This document shows positions 16,926-25,107 of a stretch of DNA of 64,000 bases, piece by piece. Source of the DNA: UBA9926 sp913064795 (GTDB taxonomy: Bacteria > Pseudomonadota > Gammaproteobacteria > Pseudomonadales > Azotimanducaceae). A program made the translations under genes and the position numbers. Position 1 is the stretch's first letter, and each line of letters starts with the position of its first letter. The stretch covers positions 62,001-126,000 of the forward strand of contig JBJKZD010000012.1 in the NCBI GenBank assembly GCA_045560765.1. The letters are read 5' to 3'. The notes beneath the pieces were generated by a model, which was not told the DNA's origin, ran no database searches, and saw only the letters and a list, made by a program, of their open reading frames with translations.

Positions 16926-17493
16926 TGGCGATGTTCCGTTTCGCTTTCTCTTTGGCCAGTCGAGTCGTATCCGATTCTAGCGGGCTCGAAACTCGGCTCG
17001 GATCAAGGGTACCTTGAGCGTGCTCGCGCATCTTGGCACCGTCATAAGTGATCCACTTGACAGGGGTGATCTCTAAAACAATTCGAAGCGGCGAATCGAG
17101 CATTGACTCGAAGGCTTTGATCTCCTCGGGTGTGTCTCGGATCGCGTTGGCCAATTCCGGATAAAACCAGTCTTTGATTTCTCTGCTGTCGTGAATTTCA
17201 CAGGTGCCCTTAATCGTAATGGACTTACCGGCCCCCATCGACGTTCCTTTTGAGGTGATGACCACTGAAGCTTTTGGGTTTCTTCGCAGCGCCGAGACGC
17301 GGTGTCGATGGGCGCCTGCAGTGATCCAGATTCGACCCTTTCGGAAAATATAGGAATGCACCACGCCCATGGGCCAACTGTCTTTTGTGGCCCAGTTTAA
17401 AACGCATTCTTTCTGCTCAAGCAGCAAGGCATCTCGGTCTTCAGGGTCAAGATAATAGATGGATACCATTTCATGATCTTCTGCTTTTTCCAT
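16918..17493 (-). CDS. Pyridoxamine 5'-phosphate oxidase-like flavin/F420-binding protein
   Basis: The 191-residue product has a split-barrel fold of the PPOX class: ECVLNWATKDSWPMGVVHSYIFRKGRIWITAGAHRHRVSALRRNPKASVVITS, then GKSITIKGTCEIHDSREIKDWF. The strand pattern and the RIWITA/HRHRVSALRRNP phosphate-binding stretch suit FMN or F420 binding. The last 35 residues are charged and probably disordered. Such proteins reduce small organic substrates or bind cofactor only. Translational overlap with the downstream crotonase gene points to a joint catabolic role; the Rieske oxygenase gene lies upstream on the same strand. Confidence 0.75.
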   Translation of the reverse strand: MEKAEDHEMVSIYYLDPEDRDALLLEQKECVLNWATKDSWPMGVVHSYIFRKGRIWITAGAHRHRVSALRRNPKASVVITSKGTSMGAGKSITIKGTCEIHDSREIKDWFYPELANAIRDTPEEIKAFESMLDSPLRIVLEITPVKWITYDGAKMREHAQGTLDPSRVSSPLESDTTRLAKEKAKRNIAND

Positions 17494-17612
17494 GCTGCTT
17501 CCTTAATTCATTAATGCTAAAAATAACCAGTAAGTCGGGCTGGGGTTCGTACTCAGAGCGCTGCTCCGCTGCCTTATAAAACCCGGCGCACAGGCCGTAG
17601 GCGCGTCCTCAC

Positions 17613-18815
17613 TTAATGGGCGGTAAAAAAAGTTTTCTGATGCGTTTCAAAGAGCGCTTTGAGGTCCTTATCTTCGGTCCTTAGCAACAAGTCGACCCAG
17701 TGGTGAAAGTGATGTCCACCACCTTCGTTTTTACCGAATAGGACATAGTCCTTGCCGCCGGATTCCAAGGCCCGTTGCTGTTTCAAGCCAGTGGCGTAGT
17801 CCTCTTGCTCGACGACGTATTTAAGAAATTCAAACTGGGTCTTCGCCTCCGCTGCCCGGGTTTCATCTGGCGCGCTTTCCATCAGATAGTGTTGAATCGT
17901 GATAGATGTGCCGGGTGTTTCTCCTGGAAATAATTGCGAGAGCATGATGCTTCTGCCGCCACCATCAAAGCTTGCAATAGAAATATGCGGAAAAATTGTC
18001 CAGACGCCTGCCGTTAGGGCGTCGTCGGGCCAGTCTTCGACGGGACGTTCTTTGAACTCCGCGAGCCTTGGGTCTGGTCCTGCGACCCGCTGATGAGGTC
18101 CCCAATTGTAGTAGTTTGCTCGATTTGGATAATCAGGTCCGAAGGTGTCTTTATGCAATATTGGAAGGTGATAGAGATCCATGTAGCCGTCGTAGGCGAT
18201 TTTCCAATTAGGACCTTCCACCGCTTGGCTGGCAAAATAATGCCAGTTCTCAAATCCAAACTGCGCCAGTAAGGCGTCATAGCCCGAGAGGAAGGTCTCG
18301 ATGGGGAGGCTACTGTCTCTGCTCAAAGTCACCCAGATTAATCCTGCGCGTTCCAGACAGGGCAGTGGGGTAAGGTTGTGGCAGCTCTTATCCAAGTCGC
18401 CGAAGTCTTTGTTGGCGTAAATGGCTGTTAATTCACCTTCAAGGCTGTAGGTCCAAGCGTGATACGGGCAGGTAAAACGGTGTGTATTGCCGCGTCCTTG
18501 GGGCATGATTTGGGCGCCTCTATGGCTGCACATGTTAAAAAATGCTTGGACGCTGCCAGCGCTGTCTCGACTGATCAGCACTGGCGTGCCTGCAGCATCG
18601 AGGGCTTTATAATCCCCTGGATTAGGGAGCTCAGCGGTAGTTGCAAGGAGTAATGGAACGCGCTTAAAAATTTTGTTCATTTCTTGATCCCAGCGCTCTG
18701 GATCAAAATAGTGTGACGCTGGAACCTGATGGAAATTTTCGGTTTGCTGGATTGTTCCTGCCTCGGCATGCTCAAGGTTGCTTTTCGCGATGGTCACGAG
18801 TTGTTCCTTTGACAT
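17613..18815 (-). CDS. Rieske non-haem iron oxygenase, alpha subunit
   Basis: This 400-residue oxygenase has an N-terminal Rieske domain with C-S-H-R-G and C-P-Y-H-A-W (NMCSHRGAQIMPQG and FTCPYHAWTYSLEG), holding the 2Fe-2S cluster. The catalytic domain has the mononuclear iron motif in DGYMDLYHLPILHKDTFG, with two His; a C-terminal Asp normally completes the triad. It would need a reductase, and none is encoded nearby. ATG 18815 has AGGGAG seven bases upstream, and a good sigma-70 promoter lies just before it. Its neighbours (an SDR, an MDR reductase and crotonases) suggest aromatic, steroid or other cyclic substrates, but this is inference. Confidence 0.9.
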   Translation of the reverse strand: MSKEQLVTIAKSNLEHAEAGTIQQTENFHQVPASHYFDPERWDQEMNKIFKRVPLLLATTAELPNPGDYKALDAAGTPVLISRDSAGSVQAFFNMCSHRGAQIMPQGRGNTHRFTCPYHAWTYSLEGELTAIYANKDFGDLDKSCHNLTPLPCLERAGLIWVTLSRDSSLPIETFLSGYDALLAQFGFENWHYFASQAVEGPNWKIAYDGYMDLYHLPILHKDTFGPDYPNRANYYNWGPHQRVAGPDPRLAEFKERPVEDWPDDALTAGVWTIFPHISIASFDGGGRSIMLSQLFPGETPGTSITIQHYLMESAPDETRAAEAKTQFEFLKYVVEQEDYATGLKQQRALESGGKDYVLFGKNEGGGHHFHHWVDLLLRTEDKDLKALFETHQKTFFTAH

Positions 18816-18873
18816 AGCGAACTCCCTAGGTTGAAAAATATTTAAAAGTCTTTTGTGACTTGACCTTGTTGAC

Positions 18874-18902
18874 ATTAAACCGGCAAGCTTGACGGTTTTC
18901 AA
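18874..18902 (-). promoter_or_regulatory. Sigma-70 promoter of the Rieske oxygenase gene
   Basis: Read on the minus strand, TTGAAA (18902-18897) and TTTAAT (18879-18874) are separated by 17 bases, each one mismatch from consensus. An inverted repeat, GCTTG (18887-18891) and CAAGC (18900-18904), covers the -35 region and may be an operator shared with the divergent SDR gene. Confidence 0.55.
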
Positions 18903-18931
18903 GCATTCAAAAACTAGCAGGTAGGAGCACT

Positions 18932-19687
18932 ATGATCGAAGAATTATTCAGTCTCGAAGGCGAGACCGCTGTAGTGACAGGCGCTGGGCGAGGTATAGGC
19001 GAGGGTATTGCCAAAGTGCTTGCAAGTGCAGGCGCTCGAGTGGTTTGTGCTGCAAGGCGCGCCAGTGAAATCGAGCGAGTTGCAGAAGAAATTAATGCGG
19101 CCGGTGGTCGTGCTCTAGCCTGCGCGACCGACGTCACGGATGCTCAAGCCGTGCAGGGACTTGCAGATTTTGCGGTCTCCGAATTTGGTGGTCTTCATAT
19201 GTGGGTCAATAATGCAGGCGGGTCTAGTGTCCAGCGTGCACTCCATAAACTGGATCGAGAGGAATGGGATCGCACCTTGCTTTTGAACTTAACGGCGGTT
19301 TGGGAGTGCACGAGGATCGCCGCTGCCACAATGGAATCCGGACGCATTTTGAACATCTCCTCGCTGGCCGCGGAGGACGTGATTCCCGGGAGTGGTCACT
19401 ACTCGGCGGCGAAGGCGGGGGTCAATATGTTAACCAAGACCTTCGCACAGGAGCTCGGTCCAAGAATTCGAGTGAACTGTATTATGCCCGGCGCTGTTCC
19501 AACGGAAATCATGATGAAAGCTTTGCGCTTGGAGGAGGACGATTTACCGAATCTAGAACAAATGCTGAAGTTGCCAGCGGGACGGTTGGGTACACCCACC
19601 GATTTGGGTGCCGCGGCCTTATACCTGCTCTCGCCAGGCGCTGCCTGGGTGACGGGTCAAAATATTCGAGTCTCAGGGGGACCTTAA
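18932..19687 (+). CDS. Short-chain dehydrogenase/reductase
   Basis: A classical SDR of 251 residues using NAD(P)H. The cofactor turn is TGAGRGIGEG near residue 17, NNAG is in MWVNNAGGSS, the catalytic Ser in ILNISSLAAEDV, and Tyr-x-x-x-Lys in HYSAAKAG; ARR after the second strand hints at NADP preference. The C-terminal WVTGQNIRVSGG is the usual last strand. The stop codon overlaps the ATG of the downstream reductase (TAATG), so both are translated together. It diverges from the Rieske oxygenase gene over a 116-base gap. Substrate unknown, probably a hydroxyl or keto intermediate. Confidence 0.9.
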   Translation: MIEELFSLEGETAVVTGAGRGIGEGIAKVLASAGARVVCAARRASEIERVAEEINAAGGRALACATDVTDAQAVQGLADFAVSEFGGLHMWVNNAGGSSVQRALHKLDREEWDRTLLLNLTAVWECTRIAAATMESGRILNISSLAAEDVIPGSGHYSAAKAGVNMLTKTFAQELGPRIRVNCIMPGAVPTEIMMKALRLEEDDLPNLEQMLKLPAGRLGTPTDLGAAALYLLSPGAAWVTGQNIRVSGGP

Positions 19688-20682
19688 TGAAAACCACCAA
19701 AGTTGTCTTAACGAGCCGACCAGAAGGGTCCGTTCAAGAATCGGATATGAGTTTAATCGACGAGGAACTCGCGCCACTTGAACCCGGAGAGGTGCTATTG
19801 GAGATTGAGCATCTATCGGTTGATGCGTTTATCCGAACGACCTTTGATGAGGGCGCTTTTCACGGCACTGCAGGGATTGGCCAGCCGATTATGGCTCTCG
19901 GTACCGCAAGGGTGTTATCGAGTCAGTTTGAAGGGTTGAATCAGGGCGATGCAGTGTTTGGACCCATGGGCGCTCAAACCCATGCAAAGTTGCCGGGCGT
20001 CATGCTGCAAAAGCTCGAAGAAAAAGAGTTACCGGCGCGGAGCTACTTGGGCGTTTTAGGCTTAGCCACTGGGATGACGGCCTATGCGGGTATGACAAGA
20101 GTTGCAGAAGTCCAAGAAGGCAACACCGTCGTGGTCTCGGCTGCAGCCGGAGCAGTGGGCTCGTGTGCTTGCCAGGTCGCTAAAAACCTGGGGGCTCGGG
20201 TGATTGGTATCGCAGGGGGAGCTGCCAAGGTTGATTACTTACTCAATGAAATTGGTTGTGACGCCGCGGTGGACTACAAGGCGCCTGATCTGGAGGGCCA
20301 ACTTCTAGCAGCGGCGCCCGATGGCATTGATGTCTTTTTTGATAATGTAGGCGGCGCGATTTTGGATGCCGTGCTGCTGCAAATCAATGAACGCGCCCGT
20401 GTTGTGATCTGCGGTGCTGTCTCTCAGTATGAGCGGACGGGGTCGGTCTATGGTCCAACAAACTATCTTAAAATTCCTGAGCGCAATGCCAGCATGCTTG
20501 GCTTTACGGTCATGCGATTTCACGAGGAGTATGCCGAGATTCAGGAGTCAATTACTGAATGGGTGTTGGCAGGAAAGTTTAAGCTTCCCGAGCAGATAGA
20601 ATCTGGGATCGATCAGTTTCCCCGGGCATTGACAATGCTGTTCTCGGGGGGACACATGGGTAAGTTAATGGTGGCTCCGTAG
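19687..20682 (+). CDS. NADP-dependent MDR oxidoreductase (PTGR/CurA-like)
   Basis: The 331-residue protein is a zinc-free medium-chain reductase of the leukotriene B4 dehydrogenase/CurA type, which reduce the double bond of alpha,beta-unsaturated carbonyls. Landmarks are LGLATGMTAYAGMTRVAEVQEGNTVVVSAAAGAVGSCACQVAKNLGARVIGIAGG (Rossmann AxxGxxG-like turn) and DVFFDNVGGAILDAVLLQINERARVVICGAVSQY. It starts inside the stop codon of the SDR gene. Together they could reduce a keto/enone intermediate of the ring oxygenase pathway. A stable hairpin follows the stop. Confidence 0.87.
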   Translation: MKTTKVVLTSRPEGSVQESDMSLIDEELAPLEPGEVLLEIEHLSVDAFIRTTFDEGAFHGTAGIGQPIMALGTARVLSSQFEGLNQGDAVFGPMGAQTHAKLPGVMLQKLEEKELPARSYLGVLGLATGMTAYAGMTRVAEVQEGNTVVVSAAAGAVGSCACQVAKNLGARVIGIAGGAAKVDYLLNEIGCDAAVDYKAPDLEGQLLAAAPDGIDVFFDNVGGAILDAVLLQINERARVVICGAVSQYERTGSVYGPTNYLKIPERNASMLGFTVMRFHEEYAEIQESITEWVLAGKFKLPEQIESGIDQFPRALTMLFSGGHMGKLMVAP

Positions 20683-20735
20683 CAGGGCATGAATGCCGCT
20701 GCTCAGTGGCGACACGGTACATCGATACTCAGGAC

Positions 20736-20755
20736 GGGGGCTATTGCATGCCCCC
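20736..20755. terminator. Hairpin between convergent genes
   Basis: GGGGGC (20736-20741) and GCCCCC (20750-20755) enclose an eight-base loop in the 94-base gap between two convergent genes. There is only a short T-run after it, but its place and GC content fit a shared terminator. Confidence 0.5.
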
Positions 20756-20776
20756 TTGAGACACCGAAGGCGCAGC

Positions 20777-21757
20777 TTACTCAAGATCTAGATCGATCAA
20801 CACCTTGCACTGATGACTGGGCGATTTGAGCGCCTCGAAGGCTTCCGGCACTGCGCTGAGGGAAATCACATCGGTGACCATGGCGCTGGCGTCGATTCGG
20901 CCCTGGAGCATCATTGCGATCGTAAATTCAAAGTCCTCTTTGTCGTAGCCTACGGCCCATTGGATGGTGAGTTCCTTGCCAAAAGCCACCAGAGGCGTAA
21001 TGGTGTCGGGGTGATCGCAAACACCGATACCCATAATCAGTCCACGTTTAGGCGCTCTCAAAATACACGCCTGCATCAGGCCGGTGGCTCCGACGCACTC
21101 AAATTGCACTTCCGGGCCCTCCCCCGTCAGAGCGATGAATTCGGCATCAACATCCCCAGTGGGGTCCACGAAATCATTAAAACCAAAGTCTCGAGCCATC
21201 TTGAGCCTTGCTTCTGCCATTTCGCTGATGACAATCTGGGCGGCGCCGAAAAAACGTGCCCAGATCGCGCAGGTCAACCCAATCGGGCCAGCTCCAATGA
21301 TGAGCACTGTTTTTCCAGCGATATTGCCAGCCATTTTGACGGAATGCAGTCCAACCGCGAGTGGCTCGACCAGCGCACCTTCTCGATTCGAAAGGGATTC
21401 TGGCAGTTTGACCACTAGATCATAGCCGACCTTGACGTATTCGCTGTAGGCGCCAGAGATTTTTCCAAGACCGATGGTTTTGTCATCGATAAAGGGCAAG
21501 GAGGTCACCCGATCACCTAGGGCGAACTCACCGTTTTCAAGCGCCGCACCGATTTGTACAATTTCCCCCGTAAACTCATGCCCAAAGATTGTCTCAGGCG
21601 GTGCCATAAAAGGTCCTTCTTTTGAGGCATGGATATCGGTGCCGCAGATACCGCAATGACTGACCTTGACCAGCATCTCTCGATCAGAGATGGTCGGCTC
21701 GGGCACTGTTTCGATGGTCAGTTGCTCACCTGGACGGTGAAATACGGCAGCTCTCAT
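20777..21757 (-). CDS. Zinc-type alcohol dehydrogenase, MDR family, without structural zinc site
   Basis: A medium-chain dehydrogenase of 326 residues. Catalytic-zinc ligands are visible in SHCGICGTDIHAS and FGHEFTGEIVQIG; the NAD-binding turn is VLIIGAGPIGLTCAIWARFFGA. The four-Cys loop that binds structural zinc in many relatives, expected after GDRV, is replaced by TSLPFIDDKTIGLGKISGAYSEY without cysteine. This type often oxidises polyols or amino alcohols; the true substrate is unknown. ATG 21757 has a GGAGAA ribosome binding site; the open frame extends to 21829. It follows the P450 operon on the same strand after a 255-base gap, in which I see no gene. Confidence 0.87.
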   Translation of the reverse strand: MRAAVFHRPGEQLTIETVPEPTISDREMLVKVSHCGICGTDIHASKEGPFMAPPETIFGHEFTGEIVQIGAALENGEFALGDRVTSLPFIDDKTIGLGKISGAYSEYVKVGYDLVVKLPESLSNREGALVEPLAVGLHSVKMAGNIAGKTVLIIGAGPIGLTCAIWARFFGAAQIVISEMAEARLKMARDFGFNDFVDPTGDVDAEFIALTGEGPEVQFECVGATGLMQACILRAPKRGLIMGIGVCDHPDTITPLVAFGKELTIQWAVGYDKEDFEFTIAMMLQGRIDASAMVTDVISLSAVPEAFEALKSPSHQCKVLIDLDLE

Positions 21758-22011
21758 AATGAATTCTCCAAAATAATCTGTCCAAAGGTCTAAAGGCTCA
21801 CCCGAGTCTCCAAGACCGCGATGCTCCAAGCATAGAGTTCTTCGCTGAGAATGTTAAGGGCTATTCCTCCGCTGGCATGAGGCACCAAAAGGTCGCACCC
21901 TTGAGTCCTTAATTGAGCCCCGCCTAAGCGTCTGACGATTGGCCCCTGCATGACAACTCGCGTTCATCGAGGGACCTTGCAGGCTCAATGCGCTCCCGCC
22001 TTGGATCTTTC

Positions 22012-23259
22012 TCAGGGTAAACGATCAAACTCAATGTTGAGGTCGGTCGGCGGATGCAGCAATAAGCTGGGCATAAACTCGAGGTTCTCCTGCCCCTTGG
22101 GGACTCTAAATCCCGTCATGCGCTGCAAAATAACCCGAAAGCCAACAATCAGCTCTTGTCTTGCCAAGGGAGCCCCCAAGCAGTGATGAACGCCTTGGCC
22201 AAAAGCAATCTGCGTTTTGAGATTGTCCCGGGTGACATCAAAGGCGTCAGGCTCAGGGAACTGCTCAGCATCACGATTGGCCGATCCGAATTTGATCATC
22301 ATCGTGGCCCCTGCAGGAATCTTAACGCCGCCCACTTCAGTGTCTTCTCGGCAAATGCGCCACATTTGAGCGGTTGGGGTCGAAAGCCGCAACATCTCTT
22401 CCACCATATTGGGAATGAGGCTGGGATCTTTTTGAACCAAAGCCACCTGTTCGGGATGGGTTGCGAGAAGGTGCATGCCCTCGGCAAAGGTGCTGGTGGT
22501 GGTTTCATTTCCGGCGACCAGCAGCTGAGAGATCACCGATAGGCACTCTTCAGTGTCCATTGGATGTTCTCCATCCGCCGATGCGTTGACGATGTCCGAT
22601 AAAACATCATCCGTGGGGGTTTTTTTTCTACTTTCGATTTTTTCTGCAAAATAGTGTTGAAAATCGACGACCAGTTCTGCCGCGTGCAGCGCTCCCTCCC
22701 GGGTTTGGCCCGCTGAAAATGAGTAGACATTGGCGTCCGACCATTCTTTAAACAGCGCCATATCCGTCAAGGGCACGCCCAGGATGTAGGCAATCATTCG
22801 AACCGGCATAGGAACGGCAAATGCATCCATCCAGTTGCACTGTCCACGATCGATGATTTCGTCAATCAGTTCATGGGCCAAGGTCTCGATATACGGTTGG
22901 AGTTTTGCGACGCTACTGGCGGAGAACGGTTTTTGACACAAGGAGCGGTAGCGGCGCTGCCGGGGAGGGTCGGCGGTGAGCATCGTGTCAACTCTGCGAT
23001 AGCCCTTTTTTAAGATCGCCTCCATTTCAGGGTCTCGGGGGGGTGTTGTCCCGGCTTGAATCATTGAAAATTCGTTGGAAAAACGCTTTTCGTTTTTGGC
23101 GACATCCACGACGTTGTTGTAATCCGAAACAAAATAGACCCCCGTCACTGGACAATGGTAGACCGGTGCTTCTTCGCGTAGGCGTTGATTAAACGCGTAG
23201 GGGCAAGCCAAAATTTCTGGATCTAGCGGGTTAACTTCATTGAGGGATTGCTCAGTCAT
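22012..23259 (-). CDS. Cytochrome P450
   Basis: The 415-residue soluble P450 has all landmarks: I-helix oxygen-activation motif VAGNETTTS, the ExxR of the K-helix in VEEMLRLSTPTAQMWR, and the haem loop IAFGQGVHHCLGAPLARQEL with the thiolate Cys. It needs a ferredoxin and a reductase, neither encoded here. It is the last gene of an operon with a Mo/Fe-S oxidoreductase, acyl-CoA ligase, histidine phosphatase and kinase, and is separated from the kinase gene only by a 14-15 bp repeat array. Hydroxylation of a fatty, terpenoid or steroid acid is the likeliest role, as inference. Confidence 0.93.
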   Translation of the reverse strand: MTEQSLNEVNPLDPEILACPYAFNQRLREEAPVYHCPVTGVYFVSDYNNVVDVAKNEKRFSNEFSMIQAGTTPPRDPEMEAILKKGYRRVDTMLTADPPRQRRYRSLCQKPFSASSVAKLQPYIETLAHELIDEIIDRGQCNWMDAFAVPMPVRMIAYILGVPLTDMALFKEWSDANVYSFSAGQTREGALHAAELVVDFQHYFAEKIESRKKTPTDDVLSDIVNASADGEHPMDTEECLSVISQLLVAGNETTTSTFAEGMHLLATHPEQVALVQKDPSLIPNMVEEMLRLSTPTAQMWRICREDTEVGGVKIPAGATMMIKFGSANRDAEQFPEPDAFDVTRDNLKTQIAFGQGVHHCLGAPLARQELIVGFRVILQRMTGFRVPKGQENLEFMPSLLLHPPTDLNIEFDRLP

Positions 23260-23331
23260 AATGTTCTCAGTTCAAATTTTTAGTTCAGTTTTCTTAGTTG
23301 AATGTTCTTAGTTAAAAGCGCTTAGTTAAAT
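23260..23331 (-). repeat. Five degenerate 13-15 bp repeats between kinase stop and P450 start
   Basis: Read on the minus strand the units are built on the theme (T)TNAACTAAG plus four to six variable bases; cores occur as TTTAACTAAG, TTTTAACTAAG, TTCAACTAAG, TGAACTAAA and TGAACTGAG. The first unit contains the stop codon of the kinase gene and the last runs directly into the P450 ATG, so the array fills the whole intercistronic space. The last unit (CTGAGAAC) may also serve as a weak ribosome binding site. Confidence 0.75.
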
Positions 23332-24470
23332 ATTGTTTTGATCCAATTGCCGAGTTTCATGAAAGGGATCATGAAAGGCAGTATTTTCAGGGTTTTTTCG
23401 ACATCCCAGTCCACCAACGCAGCATCAAGTCGCGAATACATGGCATGAAATAACGGTGCTGCTCGCTCAGAAGTTTGCTCGATTTCGTCCATGCTCATAG
23501 AAAACATCAACAGGGTGACAACCAGGTTGATTTCATATTCTTGCAGCATTTTTTTGTAGCTGTAGTTTTCTACGCCATTGGCCAATAGTCGGTCGTGGTA
23601 GAGCTTGAGTAAGTGCGTTTCGTGCTGACGCCTTAAGTCAACATCGATGCTCTGAGTCAGCCACCTCGCGATATCTGTCATGGGCTGGCCAATGCCGGCT
23701 GTTTGCCAATCAATGATCGTTGGTTCGCCCGTTGGTGATTCAGGTGAGAAGAAAATGTTATCTGACCGGAGGTCGCCGTGTACCAGTGTGTAGGGTTCCG
23801 GCTGAGGCGGTTCCATGGCAAACAGAGGCGGCAGTCTGGGTTGGAGTCGCTTCATGTTCGGATAGGCATCAAAGCGACCTGTGCGCTCTGCATTAGAAAT
23901 GCTGTCTTCGAGTTGGGCAAGACTCTCCTTAATTGGAGTGACATGGGTAATTGGCGCAGTCCAAGCCATGTGCTTAAGATCGGGACTATTCCACCATCGG
24001 CCGTGAAGATCGGCGAAGGCCAGCATGACCTGCTCGGATTGTTCGAGGGTATTCCCAATGACTTGATCGGTGGGAACAGCTGGCGCAAGGTCCTCCATGA
24101 CCATAACGAAATGCTGATTGAGAGGGTCAAAGCGCTGACAATAAATGATGGGCGTCCTAACCCCTGCGGTTTCGGCACAATCCTCGTAGAATCCGAGCTC
24201 ACGACCATAGTAATTCATCCTTCCCGCGAGAATTCGAGTCGCTTCAAAGTGCGACGAGAATTTAACCACGACGGTTTCGGGGTGCCCTGCAATCGAATGG
24301 GTTTTCAGCGAAACCCGCTCGAGATCCCCCATAAACCCTGATCCAACACCGATGGTGGTTTTCTCGAACCCATCAACCCTGATGCCTGGGAAGGCGGGCG
24401 TTAAGGCCGAGGTCAGCCAGTCTGCGGTCAGCGCAGCCGGGGATGTAGGGAAATCAGGCTTGCTGGGCAT
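23322..24470 (-). CDS. APH-fold phosphotransferase family kinase
   Basis: This 382-residue kinase belongs to the aminoglycoside/ecdysteroid phosphotransferase superfamily. Brenner motif HGDLRSDNIFF (catalytic Asp and metal-binding Asn) and IDWQTAGIGQPMTDIARW (the DFG-like Asp) are clear; the N-lobe Lys is in ETVVVKFSS. Relatives next to acyl-CoA genes (ACAD10/11-like, LvaA) phosphorylate hydroxyacyl-CoAs. Here it lies between a P450 and a phosphatase/acyl-CoA ligase pair, so a hydroxylated acid or CoA ester is a reasonable substrate guess, not antibiotics. The start overlaps the end of the phosphatase gene by 17 bases. Confidence 0.85.
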   Translation of the reverse strand: MPSKPDFPTSPAALTADWLTSALTPAFPGIRVDGFEKTTIGVGSGFMGDLERVSLKTHSIAGHPETVVVKFSSHFEATRILAGRMNYYGRELGFYEDCAETAGVRTPIIYCQRFDPLNQHFVMVMEDLAPAVPTDQVIGNTLEQSEQVMLAFADLHGRWWNSPDLKHMAWTAPITHVTPIKESLAQLEDSISNAERTGRFDAYPNMKRLQPRLPPLFAMEPPQPEPYTLVHGDLRSDNIFFSPESPTGEPTIIDWQTAGIGQPMTDIARWLTQSIDVDLRRQHETHLLKLYHDRLLANGVENYSYKKMLQEYEINLVVTLLMFSMSMDEIEQTSERAAPLFHAMYSRLDAALVDWDVEKTLKILPFMIPFMKLGNWIKTIFN

Positions 24471-25107
24471 TAGCGGGTTGTCCCAGGGGGGCTTGGAGTA
24501 CTTCGTCGAGATGGCCGTAATCGTTCAGCGTTAGCACACTGGGTTCTGGATCGAGCCTAACTTCTGTGATCGCCCCATTGTGCATCAAGTATTGGTAGCC
24601 AAATTTCGGTCGTGTTTTCATGAGCCATGCCATGCCGTGAGCAATGGCGCTGCCGTGGCTCACGCAGATAATGTTTTCATTGGGGTAACGACTCAGCGTT
24701 TTTGTCAAAGCTGCCTCGACTCGGGCATAAACGGTATTGGGGCTCTCCCCGCCGTGTCCCTCAAAAGCGTCATCTTTAATAGATTTGACTGCATAGCCAT
24801 AGTCATGCATTTGCTGGTAAGTGATGCCCTCCCAGTCACCGAGATCGCTCTCAATGAGGCCCGGCTCTATTTCGAGGGGTAGATCCAGGCCAGCGTTAAC
24901 CCACTTCGCAGTCTCCAGTGCGCGGGATAGAGGGCTGCTAAGAATCCGATCGTAGGTCGTAGGCCATGCGGTCAGCCGTTTTCCTGTTGCCTGGGCTTGG
25001 CCGATCCCTTTTTCATTAAGCGGCGACTCGGTAACGCCGTAGGCCAGCTGTTGCTGATTCGCCTGGGTTTCGCCGTGCCGGATGAACATCAGATGTCGAT
25101 GATTCAA
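24454..25107 (-). CDS. Histidine phosphatase family protein
   Basis: A phosphoglycerate-mutase-like phosphatase of about 217 residues. The phosphohistidine site is in FIRHGETQANQQQL, with LNEKGIGQAQATGKRL and the second catalytic His in IICVSHGSAIAHG; LIESDLGDWEG supplies the acid region. The start is uncertain: TTG 25107 has GGGAGG upstream and gives an N-terminus just before the RHG motif, TTG 25125 and ATG 25089 are alternatives. Its 5' end overlaps the acyl-CoA ligase gene and its 3' end the kinase gene. A phosphatase and kinase translated together from one message could form and remove the same phosphoester; that is inference. Confidence 0.85.
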   Translation of the reverse strand: MNHRHLMFIRHGETQANQQQLAYGVTESPLNEKGIGQAQATGKRLTAWPTTYDRILSSPLSRALETAKWVNAGLDLPLEIEPGLIESDLGDWEGITYQQMHDYGYAVKSIKDDAFEGHGGESPNTVYARVEAALTKTLSRYPNENIICVSHGSAIAHGMAWLMKTRPKFGYQYLMHNGAITEVRLDPEPSVLTLNDYGHLDEVLQAPLGQPANAQQA

